Of a stretch of 64,000 nt of DNA, positions 41,365-50,759 are shown piece by piece. The stretch is from Arsenophonus sp052174535 (GTDB lineage Bacteria; Pseudomonadota; Gammaproteobacteria; Enterobacterales; Enterobacteriaceae), in assembly GCA_052174535.1 (NCBI GenBank), contig JBQMRQ010000062.1:1-64000 (forward strand), in the 5' to 3' direction. The number at the start of each line of letters is the position of its first letter. Position 1 is the first letter of the stretch. Both the position numbers and the translations under genes were made by a program. The notes beneath the pieces are model-generated. The model made no database searches. It was not told the origin of the DNA and saw only the letters and a list, made by a program, of their open reading frames with translations.

Positions 41365-42375
41365 ATGAAGTATGCAAGACGAATATTATGGTTAATTATT
41401 TTTTTATTAATATTAAGTGCCTGCATTCTCTATATATTTTACTGTCAGATACAAAATTACGCTGATACGACTATTAATATTCATGAAACAACGATTTTTA
41501 CTTTACCTGCAGGAACGGGACGAGCAGGATTAGAATCATTATTAGCAGAGCAGAAAATAATAAAATCGCCGGATAAATTTCAATGGTTACTGAGATTAGA
41601 GCCATCATTAGCGCAATTTAAGATAGGTACATATCGATTAAATCCTGGCATAACATTGAGGGCAATGTTAAAAATATTTTTTGCTGGTAAAGAAGCACAA
41701 TTTAGCTTACTGTTTATTGAAGGCTCTCGTTTCGAAGATTGGGAAAAAGTATTACATAAAGCACCTTATTTAAGGCAGACTACCGATAATCTAGCACAGC
41801 AGATAGGGTTACCTTATGGTCAATCACTAGAAGGATGGTTTTATCCAGACACTTACTATTATACAGCAGAAGTAAGTGACATTGACATATTAAAACGTGC
41901 CCATCAGAGAATGATAACGACTCTTAAATATGAATGGCAAGGACGGGCGTCAAATTTACCATATAAAACACCATATGAAATGTTAATTATGGCTTCAATT
42001 ATTGAAAAAGAAACTGGCATTGATATAGAGAGACCTAAAGTGGCATCAGTATTTATTAATCGATTAAAGAAAAAAATGCGGTTGCAAACAGATCCTACTG
42101 TTATATATGGTTTAGGTGATAAATACCGTGGTATGCTATATCGTAATGATATAAATAAGCTAAGCCCTTATAACACTTATTTGATTGTTGGTTTGCCACC
42201 TTCCCCAATTGCTATGCCTAGTAGAGCTTCAATTAAAGCCGCGGCTCATCCTGATAAAACCAACTATTTTTATTTTGTTGCAACAGGTAATGGTGGTCAT
42301 ACTTTTACTACCAATTTTAATGATCATAATCAGGCAGTTAAAAACTATCGTCAGATAAAAGATAAAAATGAATGA
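41365..42375 (+). CDS. mltG: Endolytic murein transglycosylase MltG
   Basis: 336 residues (E. coli YceG 340). A single-pass inner-membrane enzyme that cuts new glycan strands and is thought to set their length. There is an N-terminal membrane anchor at about 7-27 (LWLIIFLLILSACILYIFY), a LysM-like part, then the catalytic YceG domain with LEGWFYPDTYYY, the active-site glutamate in MASIIEKETG (about 217), VASVFINRL and LQTDPTVIYGLG. Its stop overlaps the tmk start in an ATGA, so the two are translationally coupled. Confidence 0.95.
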   Translation: MKYARRILWLIIFLLILSACILYIFYCQIQNYADTTINIHETTIFTLPAGTGRAGLESLLAEQKIIKSPDKFQWLLRLEPSLAQFKIGTYRLNPGITLRAMLKIFFAGKEAQFSLLFIEGSRFEDWEKVLHKAPYLRQTTDNLAQQIGLPYGQSLEGWFYPDTYYYTAEVSDIDILKRAHQRMITTLKYEWQGRASNLPYKTPYEMLIMASIIEKETGIDIERPKVASVFINRLKKKMRLQTDPTVIYGLGDKYRGMLYRNDINKLSPYNTYLIVGLPPSPIAMPSRASIKAAAHPDKTNYFYFVATGNGGHTFTTNFNDHNQAVKNYRQIKDKNE

Positions 42376-43007
42376 AAAGTTGTTATATAGTTATTGAAGG
42401 TCTTGAAGGTGCTGGAAAAACTACTGCGATAAAAACAATTGTAGAAGCACTCACTAAAGTAGGAATAACTGAAATTGATTTCACCCGTGAGCCAGGCGGA
42501 ACCCCATTAGCAGAAAAATTGCGTCAATTAATTAAGAATGGTATTTCCGAGGAAAAAATTACTGATAAAGCAGAATTATTAATGCTTTATGCTGCCCGTA
42601 TTCAATTAATTGAAAATGTTATCAAACCCGCTATTGCAAAGGGAAGATGGGTCATCGGTGATCGACATGATCTCTCATCACAAGCATATCAAGGCGGAGG
42701 ACGTGGGCTTTCCGCTGAATTAATGCAAGTATTACACGATACTATATTAGATGATTTTCGACCTGATCTAACACTATATCTTGATATAGAACCCAGTCTT
42801 GGCTTGCAACGAGCACGTGATCGTAGCAAACTAGATCGGATTGAAAAAGAGTCATTAGATTTTTTTAAACGAACTCGCCAACGCTACCTTGAATTAGCAA
42901 CAGAAGATGACACAATTATCACAATTGATGCTAACCAGTCTCTAAAAGAGATGCAAAAAATCATTTCCCAAGCATTATCAAATTGGTTAGCAGATAAAGG
43001 CAAGTAA
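42372..43007 (+). CDS. tmk: Thymidylate kinase
   Basis: 211 residues (E. coli 213). It phosphorylates dTMP to dTDP, an essential step for DNA synthesis. P-loop GLEGAGKTTA at about 9-18, the substrate motif TREPGGTPLAEKLR, the DRHDLSSQAYQGGGRG segment, and the LID region with RARDRSKLDRIE. It overlaps mltG by 4 bases and is followed by holB after a single base. Confidence 0.96.
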   Translation: MKSCYIVIEGLEGAGKTTAIKTIVEALTKVGITEIDFTREPGGTPLAEKLRQLIKNGISEEKITDKAELLMLYAARIQLIENVIKPAIAKGRWVIGDRHDLSSQAYQGGGRGLSAELMQVLHDTILDDFRPDLTLYLDIEPSLGLQRARDRSKLDRIEKESLDFFKRTRQRYLELATEDDTIITIDANQSLKEMQKIISQALSNWLADKGK

Positions 43008-43008
43008 A

Positions 43009-43998
43009 ATGAACTGGTATCCATGGTTAAATTATGCATATAGACAGATAATTACTCTTCATCAGAAGAATCAAGGACACCATGCATTACTATTACATGC
43101 CAATACTGGAATGGGAAGTGATTCACTTATTTATGCTATTAGCCGTTGGCTAATGTGCCAACAGCCAGTAGATATGAAAAGCTGTAGGGGTTGTCGTAGC
43201 TGTCAACTTATGATAGCTGGAACACATCCAGACTGGCATAAAATTAGCGCTGAGAAGGGTAAAAATACAATACGTATTGAAAATATTCGTTCTTTAACTG
43301 AGGTTTTAGTTAACCATACACAGCAAAGCTGGCCGAAAGTTATTTGGTTTTCTGAGGTTGAATCACTAACAGAAGCGGCTAGCAACGCATTATTAAAAAC
43401 TTTAGAAGAACCAACAGACAATACCTATTTTTTTTTAGAATGCTGCAATCCAGCTGTATTGCTAGCTACATTACGTAGTAGATGCTTTTATTATTACCTT
43501 TCAGCGCCAGAGCAAAAGAACACAATTTCTTGGTTACAAAAACAAAAAATATCGCTAGAATTAGCTGATATTAAAACAGCAATAAAATTGAATGCGGGAG
43601 CTCCTATTGCCGCTTTAACACTATTACAGTCAGATAATTGGCTAAAAAGAAAGCAATTTTGCCAATCATTAATGCAATATTTATCAACCAAGACAATTTT
43701 AAGTTGGTTACCTGAATTGGACCAACCAGATGCTGCCTATCGGATTAGCTGGCTAATAAGCCTATTGTTGGATGCAGTAAAATATCAACAGCAAGCAGGT
43801 AATTATTGTATTAATCAGGATCAATTATCCTTAATTACTAAATTAGCCGCTGTCAACTCTGTTGACAGCTTATTAAAAAGCGCTACTGAATGGAAAAATT
43901 GCCGTTATCAATTAATGTCAGTCATGGGGCTGAATCAAGAATTACGATTGATATCTCAGTTAATTAAATGGCAAAGCGCACTTAATTACAATAATTAA
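43009..43998 (+). CDS. holB: DNA polymerase III subunit delta prime
   Basis: 329 residues (E. coli 334). Part of the clamp loader that places the beta sliding clamp on DNA. The nucleotide site is degenerate (GMGSDSLIYAISRWL in place of a working Walker A), as in E. coli delta prime. The zinc module is present (C at CRGCRSCQLM), as is the ASNALLKTLEEP block and the SRC motif in LLATLRSRC that supplies the trans-acting arginine. Start ATG one base after the tmk stop. Much of the C-terminal third is weakly conserved but collinear. Confidence 0.94.
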   Translation: MNWYPWLNYAYRQIITLHQKNQGHHALLLHANTGMGSDSLIYAISRWLMCQQPVDMKSCRGCRSCQLMIAGTHPDWHKISAEKGKNTIRIENIRSLTEVLVNHTQQSWPKVIWFSEVESLTEAASNALLKTLEEPTDNTYFFLECCNPAVLLATLRSRCFYYYLSAPEQKNTISWLQKQKISLELADIKTAIKLNAGAPIAALTLLQSDNWLKRKQFCQSLMQYLSTKTILSWLPELDQPDAAYRISWLISLLLDAVKYQQQAGNYCINQDQLSLITKLAAVNSVDSLLKSATEWKNCRYQLMSVMGLNQELRLISQLIKWQSALNYNN

Positions 43999-44009
43999 AA
44001 GAGTTTATT

Positions 44010-44795
44010 ATGTTTTTAATTGATTCACACTGTCATCTTAATTGTTTAGATTATAAGAATAAACATAAAGATATCGATGATGTTATCGTAAAAGCGGCGG
44101 ATAATGAGGTAAAATATATACTGACTGTCGCAACAACGCTATCAGACTTTATTAGTATGAAAAAGCAAATTGGTCTACGCAAAAATGTAGCCTTTTCATG
44201 TGGTATTCATCCGCTTAACCTTAATGAAAGTTACGATTTTGATGAACTTGTATACTTAGCTTCAGGCAGCGAAGTTGTTGCATTAGGTGAAACTGGTTTA
44301 GATTCTCACTACCAAATTGAGAATGTTAAATTGCAAAAAACATCTTTTCGCCAACATATTCGTATAGGTTGTCAATTAAACAAACCTGTTATTATTCATA
44401 CCCGAGAAGCCAAGGAAGACACTTTAACCATATTAAAAGAAGAGCGGGTTGGTGATTGCGGTGGAGTCTTACACTGTTTTACGGAAGATCAGCAGATGGT
44501 TAAACCATTATTAGATTTAGGGCTTTATATCTCATTTTCTGGTATACTGACATTTCATAATGCTGAACAGATACGTCAGGCTGCACGTATAGTACCATTA
44601 AATCGTATTTTGATTGAAACTGATGCTCCTTATCTAGCTCCTGTTCCCCATCGCGGTCAAGAAAATCAACCTGCTTATCTAAGCTATATAGCACAATTTT
44701 TAGCTAAAGTAAAAGGTGTCGATCTTGAAGAAATTGCGCAAGTTACCACGCAAAATTTTTGCAATCTTTTTCATTTAACCATTGAAGATAATTAA
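44010..44795 (+). CDS. ycfH: TatD-family metal-dependent hydrolase YcfH
   Basis: 261 residues (E. coli 265). A TIM-barrel amidohydrolase-superfamily protein; TatD relatives show DNase activity, but the substrate of YcfH is not firmly known. Metal ligands are visible in DSHCHL at the start, ALGETGLD (Glu), IIHTREA (His), LHCFT (His) and IETDAPY (Asp). It follows holB by 11 bases, as in E. coli. In E. coli ptsG and fhuE come next; here hinT follows after only 39 bases. Confidence 0.92.
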   Translation: MFLIDSHCHLNCLDYKNKHKDIDDVIVKAADNEVKYILTVATTLSDFISMKKQIGLRKNVAFSCGIHPLNLNESYDFDELVYLASGSEVVALGETGLDSHYQIENVKLQKTSFRQHIRIGCQLNKPVIIHTREAKEDTLTILKEERVGDCGGVLHCFTEDQQMVKPLLDLGLYISFSGILTFHNAEQIRQAARIVPLNRILIETDAPYLAPVPHRGQENQPAYLSYIAQFLAKVKGVDLEEIAQVTTQNFCNLFHLTIEDN

Positions 44796-44834
44796 ATAAC
44801 TTGCATATTAAAATTATATTTAACTTATAAAATT

Positions 44835-45194
44835 ATGGAAACAGAAACGATTTTTAGTAAAATTATACAAGGCGAAATTTCCGCTGATATTGTTTATCAG
44901 GATAATTTAGTAACGGCATTTAGGGATAAAGAACCACAGGCACCCGTCCATATTTTAATTATTCCTAATATTTTTATTTCAACCATAAATGATGTAAAAC
45001 CTGAGCATGAACAAACGTTAGGCCATATGATTACGGTTGCGGCAAAAATAGCAAAACAAGAAAACATTGCTAATGATGGCTACCGTTTAATTATGAATTG
45101 TAACAAACATTCTGGTCAGGAAGTTTTCCATATTCATATGCATTTACTGGGAGGTCATCCTTTAGGGGCGTTATTAACAACAAATAAAGAATAG
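44835..45194 (+). CDS. hinT: HIT-family purine nucleoside phosphoramidase HinT
   Basis: 119 residues, as in E. coli. It hydrolyses adenosine 5'-phosphoramidates and aminoacyl-adenylates. The histidine triad is VFHIHMHLLGG near 99-109; the N-terminal FSKIIQGEISADIVYQD and VHILIIPN blocks are typical. It stands after ycfH, with ptsG and fhuE missing in between. Confidence 0.95.
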   Translation: METETIFSKIIQGEISADIVYQDNLVTAFRDKEPQAPVHILIIPNIFISTINDVKPEHEQTLGHMITVAAKIAKQENIANDGYRLIMNCNKHSGQEVFHIHMHLLGGHPLGALLTTNKE

Positions 45195-45348
45195 ATAAAT
45201 TTAAACTGATATTTCATAAATTTAGTATTAAAAAAATAAAAGTAATTTTGATTAAAATTTAATTATTAAATAATTTAAATTGCGTATTTAGCACAGATTT
45301 TTATTATTCAGTTTACCTTGCAATTTGAGGTATACAGGAGAAGAGTAA

Positions 45349-45918
45349 ATGAGACGTATTTTTCAACTTATGGTTATAATATTTACATTAGTTGGCTGCT
45401 CATCGATAACAAGTAAAAAACACGTACCCGTTGTTATAATTAAACCCGCTAAACCTAACGAGCAATCAATAATATCAACATCTCCAGATAATACTGTACC
45501 GCAATTACCAAAAATAAAAACAATTAATTGGTTAACAGCAATTATTCCTTTAGCCAATCAATTGGTACAAGCGAAGGGAGTTGAATCAGGGAAGGTTTTA
45601 TTCATTGATTCAATTAAAAATAATACCAATATATCAATTCAATCAATAGATGCTATTATTGATGCAGTCAATAACCAACATGTATTTAAATTAGTTCCAC
45701 AAAATGTAGTAGTAAATGCACGTAAAGCGTTGGGCTTATCTCAAGAAGATAGTTTAGTTACGCGAAGTAAGTCCATTGGATTAGCGCGTTATGTGCAAGC
45801 TGATTATGTCCTATATTCAGTGATTTCTACTAATCAACAACAAAGTGAAATTAAAATGCAATTAATGGCAACACAAACGGGTGAGATCCTTTGGTCAGGA
45901 TCAAATCGCATTGAATAA
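45349..45918 (+). CDS. lpoB: Penicillin-binding protein activator LpoB
   Basis: 189 residues (E. coli 213; the shortfall is in the linker). An outer-membrane lipoprotein that reaches through the cell wall to activate the synthase PBP1b. Signal and lipobox TLVGC with the lipidated Cys17, then a proline-containing disordered linker to about 65, then the globular domain with LAN.LV, VLFIDSIKNNTN, RKALGLSQEDSL and ADYVLYSVIST. A good AGGAG site precedes the ATG. Downstream there is a strong terminator and a decayed thiK, as expected from synteny. Confidence 0.93.
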   Translation: MRRIFQLMVIIFTLVGCSSITSKKHVPVVIIKPAKPNEQSIISTSPDNTVPQLPKIKTINWLTAIIPLANQLVQAKGVESGKVLFIDSIKNNTNISIQSIDAIIDAVNNQHVFKLVPQNVVVNARKALGLSQEDSLVTRSKSIGLARYVQADYVLYSVISTNQQQSEIKMQLMATQTGEILWSGSNRIE

Positions 45919-45985
45919 AAAGAAACACTTATTGTGGTAATTTTACAAAAACGTCTAGAAAATAACACGCAATAAATTGCAACTT

Positions 45986-46022
45986 AAAGCACTACCAATA
46001 TCCCTTTGGTAGAAGCTTTTTT
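45986..46022 (+). terminator. Terminator of lpoB
   Basis: AAAGC-A-CTACCAA, loop, TTGGTAG-AA-GCTTTTTT: an inner 7-bp stem, an outer 5-bp stem across a bulge, and a run of six thymines. It starts 67 bases after the lpoB stop. Confidence 0.75.
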
Positions 46023-46149
46023 GTTGAAGCAACCAAAATATTAAATTTATTATCCGTTTTGTAGAAAAATAAGCATAAAAATATGGCTCTAGCTTACTTA
46101 GCTTGCTTCTACTTCAGAGGATATTTGGACCCAATAATTATTGGGTGAC

Positions 46150-46520
46150 TTTTAGAATAAATAGAAGATAAATTAGATACTGATAAACTCTATTCCTTCC
46201 CTGAATTATATCAATCATTAAATTGCATACTTGCATTATTACATTTATATCAATTATCTGGTTACTTACTTCAACTCAATAGTATTTAGTTGATTACTAA
46301 TAGCATCATTAACTCACGTAATCTACCATCTACTTAGATAAGTTTACATCAATTATTTCAAAATGAACAGCAACCTAAACTAGTAAAAAAGTATTTTTTC
46401 ATCTTGATTTTTATCAAAAAAATATTTTTTTGCTGATAATGAAATGTTGAACTCTTGAATTAGGGGAATATGCTACCTGATTGCGATATGACATTTGCTC
46501 TGAATAACGTTATTTGCAAT
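46150..46520 (+). pseudogene. thiK: Decayed thiK (thiamine kinase)
   Basis: Right after lpoB, where E. coli has thiK. From 46188 one frame reads LYSFPELYQSLN, then LALLHLYQLSGYLLQLNSI, a stop, INSRNLPST, a stop, ISLHQLFQNEQQPKLVKK. This follows ThiK LAALLYHLHQQ...LSPLLAQYW...RLKQLQKNGEPRPLRL. It then shifts frame to FHLDFYQKNIF (ThiK PLHMDVHGDNIV, the kinase catalytic Asp and Asn) and EYAT...CDMTFALNNVI (ThiK EYAGDGDIALELAAV). At least three stops and two shifts are present. ThiK salvages thiamine in E. coli. The start is not resolved. Confidence 0.75.
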
Positions 46521-46649
46521 AAATAGTTAAGATAAAATATATAAAGTGAATTTTTGCAACACTATTTTTAGTAATTGAATAGTTATAATAATTGTTATAA
46601 ATTAAAACAAAAAATTATATTGTGGCAGCCCCCCTCATGAAATTAATTT
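46521..46649. other. Short spacer before IS debris
   Basis: A+T-rich; nagZ, the next gene in E. coli, is not visible here or elsewhere in the window. Confidence 0.3.
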
Positions 46650-48350
46650 CTACAGATCCCGAAAGATAGTATAGTTTTTTAAATAATTCAAGTTTAACTT
46701 TAAACCAATCTTAATGAGTTATTAGAAAATCTAAGTGCATAGAGCGGTTAGGCTAAGGTGCATTTTGATGCTTCATGAATCTGTTCTCCATCCTTAAATT
46801 GAATGTTATTACCACCACCAGAAGTTAGCAGATTAAATCCTATTAGCCAGTTTTAATTTTTTAAAGAAAACGAGAGCAACTTAGATACCATTAAAATGGT
46901 TATCTTTTTTAAACTACAGTACTTCGTATGTCAGATTCGTAGGGTTACTGTCACAAAATCCGATTTAATCAGATTAGGTTGTTCTTAATTAACGGGATGG
47001 AAGGTCCCTTACTAAACACTCATACAGAGTGCACTGATGGAAAGTCATAGACTACTAGTAGCTCTTCTCACTTTTTCTACAGCTTATTCATTGCTACAAG
47101 AGATACATAGCTATAAAAACTTTTCTAACAATTCATCAAACTTTATTAGTAATATTGCAGCTTTCTCTGCCAAGCTCTTCTCACAACAGAAAAGCTTAGG
47201 CTTAACTTTCGGTTTGAATGCTTTTTAAGAGTAATTTAGTACCAACGCTGTTTTGTGTACCCAATAGCGTTATCGGTGCTTCGCCAGTGGGAATATCTTT
47301 GCCATTGCATTCCAAAAACCAAGCACCGTACAACCGTACCAATCATAGAAGATACGATTAAGCACATACTCGCAGCTCACCTGAGCAATGAGACTCAGTT
47401 TACTTCTGGTTATAAATAACTATTTTCGATAACTATGATTCTCCTTATGTCCATGTAGTGATGCCAATAATTGGTAGTAGTCAAAAAGAACCGGTTTTTC
47501 CTAACAAAACAGTATATTTCTTCAGTCAAGAAATAAACATAACAGTATCATTTAAATCAGAGAGCTACCATTTCTTGCACTCTTTAAGTCATTACTGTTT
47601 CAGTATGCTGATAGTACTTAGCAATAGAGACTATGTGCTTTTACTTAAAAGCAGCTCATGGCTTCGTAAATATAACCGGTGGATAACATCTTCTTCCTTG
47701 CAAGTAACAAAATCATGGTAGCAGATCTTATCCGCTTTTTATACGCTTTAGTTAGGGCAGGCAATGGTGAGCTGTTAAGTAATATTCCGTTTTCGCTGGA
47801 ATTCCTGATCTTAGACATTTCAAATCTCAACATCATCAATACTCGTCTATATTGAGTTTGCTGCGGCAAATAATCGTTATACTCGACGGCATAAGACCTC
47901 GTTGATAAGAAATTATTAAGCATATTGTTGCAAGATGCCGTTGCTGGCTCCGGTTTAACCAGCAGGTAGTATCATCTATATCCTGGCACCTTTACAAATA
48001 AGTTCATGCAAATAATCAGAATATAATATCTCATTTGCAGATCCCTGCATAGGGGACTTTCATGGCATATCATCTTTCTGTTGTTGAAGTTGTTGAAATA
48101 TTTGAAAAATAATAAGCAAGATATGCTACCTTCCCTGAAACTTCATAACACTAAAATAAATATAACTTATATTTCATAGACTACAATGAAATTGTACTAT
48201 CCAATACTGATTGGAATAATTTCTGATTACACAGCTAAAGATATTTATACAGAGTGATTTCAAGCTATTGAGCAGAATTAAGATTCTAGCTTTATAATCT
48301 ATCTTCATTACACTTCATTAGATTGCTAGATCATACCACATAAGCATTCC
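46650..48350 (-). mobile_element. IS481-family element, reverse, split by IS256-type insertion
   Basis: The 3' tip (aaataattcaagtttaactttaaacca) lies at 46680-46706 and the next part of the element (catagactacaatgaaattgtac, matching the QSM/TALQ end region, then the YNQ.LSQSVL trace) at about 48176-48300. An IS256-type copy fills the gap at 46716-48110. So this element was interrupted. Confidence 0.6.
46716..48110 (-). mobile_element. IS256-family element, reverse, nested
   Basis: Reverse copy with the shared 3' end gagttattagaaaatctaag at 46716-46735 and the 5' region near 48040-48110 (aagttgttgaaat). It lies inside the IS481 remnant. Longest broken frames are under 95 codons and carry no intact transposase domain. 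Confidence 0.7.
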
Positions 48351-48559
48351 TTTTAGAATAAATCATCAACTAAGTCGGTATTCAGGTTAAAAATTTTATC
48401 ACTCTTTAAGAAAAAATTAAAAATCATATCTCTTCCTAAAAAGAGATAGAATCAATTTATTGGATTTTACTTATAAAGTAAATTTTATCGAAGTAAATGT
48501 TATTTAACCTAATAGATCAATTTTAGAATATTAATCCTAAGATTATCTTAATGAGCCCT
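48351..48559. other. Spacer, nothing recognised
   Basis: No feature seen between the IS481 remnant and R5. Confidence 0.3.
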
Positions 48560-49215
48560 CCTTTTATATCCTATAGATTCTTTTTGACAATAATTCAGTT
48601 GCCTTCCTCTCAAGCTGGAAGGATTGATAAAAATAACCTGTTTCTATATAGCATGCGTTTATATAGATCTGTGCGCAGGAATCTTTTCATCAAAAGAGTG
48701 AACTTCGGTTTTTTGCGAGCCATCATCTTTAGAAACTTATATAATATACCTAGGCAATAGTGTTCCTAGTTAATATTTCGATAAGAAACATATAATCACA
48801 GATCATCTAACATGAGTCACTGGAATATGGCTAATATAGCGCCTGATCATTTATTCCTGCGTCAATGACTGACGTTGGCATTATTTTCAGTATGGATGTA
48901 ATAATGATGCACAGCATTTCTCCCATTGATAACTCCTCAATTTTTACATAGATACCTGAGAGCTATTTAAAATAAAGTATGAAGTATTCCACTCTATCAC
49001 ATCCACCTATTCCGTCTTTTTAGAAAAGTATACTTTCCAGTAACATTTCTGTATTGCACTTTTAAGTAACCCGGCCACTGATTCCTGGTACAGATGTACC
49101 TAAAAACAAGAAGACCTATTTGGATTTATCAGGTTATAGATGTATAATGCAGCAAGCAGATCATGGGGCAACCTCGCTAGATTTTTTCGATTTCTCTTTC
49201 TTGAGAATAGCTTAT
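48560..49215 (-). repeat. Repeat family R5, copy 2, reverse
   Basis: The reverse complement matches 16830-17440 through several blocks (see R5 copy 1). It ends near 49215, next to an imperfect palindrome at 49225-49269. No intact frame. Confidence 0.45.
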
Positions 49216-49224
49216 CCTATACAA

Positions 49225-49269
49225 CATGTTAACATCTAAATCCCTATGAGGGATTGAGATATTAACATG
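49225..49269. repeat. 45-bp imperfect palindrome
   Basis: Arms CATGTTAA, ATCT, AATCCCT pair with AGGGATT, AGAT, TTAACATG around loop ATG, with two mismatches. It separates R5 from R3 and could be a terminator or a mobile-element end. Confidence 0.5.
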
Positions 49270-49349
49270 CAAATATTGATTGAATTATCGATCATAAGTA
49301 TACAAAGCATAAGAATAGCAGTTTCGATATTCTGTTTTTCGTGCTTACT

Positions 49350-50645
49350 GCTACAGCATAGCGTAAGTTGTTTGATAACGTAAACCAGAGCATTGAGTAG
49401 AAATAACAACCAGTTATTGTTGAAATGGCAAAGAAGATGGGTATAGTAAAAGTAATGTACTGCTACTTGTAGTTAGATACTATAAACTTATTGTGCTAAT
49501 TTACTGCTCAGTAACTTTGACGCCATATGAACTACAAGATTTTATTTTATAGATTTAGCAGAGAAGCATCGGTGAACCCTTCCATGTTAAGAAGGGTTGT
49601 TGGTAAAATCCTTTATACTGCATGAAAGATTTTTGTTACAGAGGTTGCTATTAGCAGTAAATATTCATATAGATCAAAGCAACTTTTTACTTACTCCATC
49701 CAAAGATAAAGCTACGTCTCATTAGTTAACTCAGAGACAATTTATTGTATAATATCCATATCATGCATTTAATCAACTTATTCTACTTTATCTTACCTAT
49801 ACTATCACAGTGAAGATGTTATCCGCTAGTAGTAAGATACCCCCAAAAACTACAGTATTAATTAGGATTATAGCGATATAGTTATGAAATCCTTGATTAT
49901 AGAAAACTATTTAACAATCGTACTAGAAATCCTCTTTCGAAACTGTATTACAAAGATAAAAGTTTAGTTATCTTCGATATATGTTAAATAGATTGACTAT
50001 ACGGGAGTCAACAAAACAAATAAGCATTAATTTAAAACAGTGTTTATATGACGTTACTGCTTTCTTGATTTAGCAGAAACAGTCAACTTAAGTACGCTAA
50101 GTAGTATTATTGAAATTTATTAAATATTCTTCCTAAATTTTTTAAAGGAAAGCGTTATATTCCACATAGAAAAAGCAGATAAAGATGGGAGAGAAGAAAA
50201 TAAAAAAAATAACGAATCACGGTCTTTATTGCCTGAAATCAATAAGGTCATATTAGGAATTACATTCCTAAATAGTTTAATGTATAGTAAAGTGTGTATT
50301 AGCCGCTTTCTTGAGATAATTATTAGTAAAGAGTCCATCTTTTACTTGGAATAGAGAAAAATCGTATGGAAATCCTTTGCCAACAATCATAAAATTAGGC
50401 GCAATAGCCAAAAATAAGGTTGGTAACTAGAGATTATTTTGATAAATAATTCCACGTTTAAAATGTGAATAGTTATATTAGCCGATTAAAAGATAGCTTA
50501 GCAAACTTCATAATAAAGGAACATTTATTTATCGAATAATTTAGGATAGAGAAGATAGTTTAAAACCATAATAATTGAAATACAGACATGACTACAAATT
50601 GCTCTGCGAATAAAGCAATAACCTTTTTTAACATAGCTAAAATAA
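49350..50645 (+). repeat. Repeat family R3, copy 3
   Basis: Matches copy 1 from about 49600 (ctttatactgcatgaaag) to 50640 (ctctgcgaataaagcaataacc); the left end is uncertain. It lies just upstream of ndh, where nagZ and ycfP would be expected. It contains a small perfect stem AACCCTTC/GAAGGGTT at 49575-49598. Confidence 0.45.
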
Positions 50646-50759
50646 CTAACTAAATTGATTTTAATTAATTTAGATATGAAAAAATAATCATCTATGATAT
50701 ATTTTAATAAATAATTATTAATTTATTTAAAAAATATTATATATGATAAGGTAGTTATA

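Noticed and set aside
45919..50759. nagZ and ycfP remnants between thiK and ndh
   Set aside because: I searched by eye for their motifs and found only mobile-element remnants; they seem deleted.
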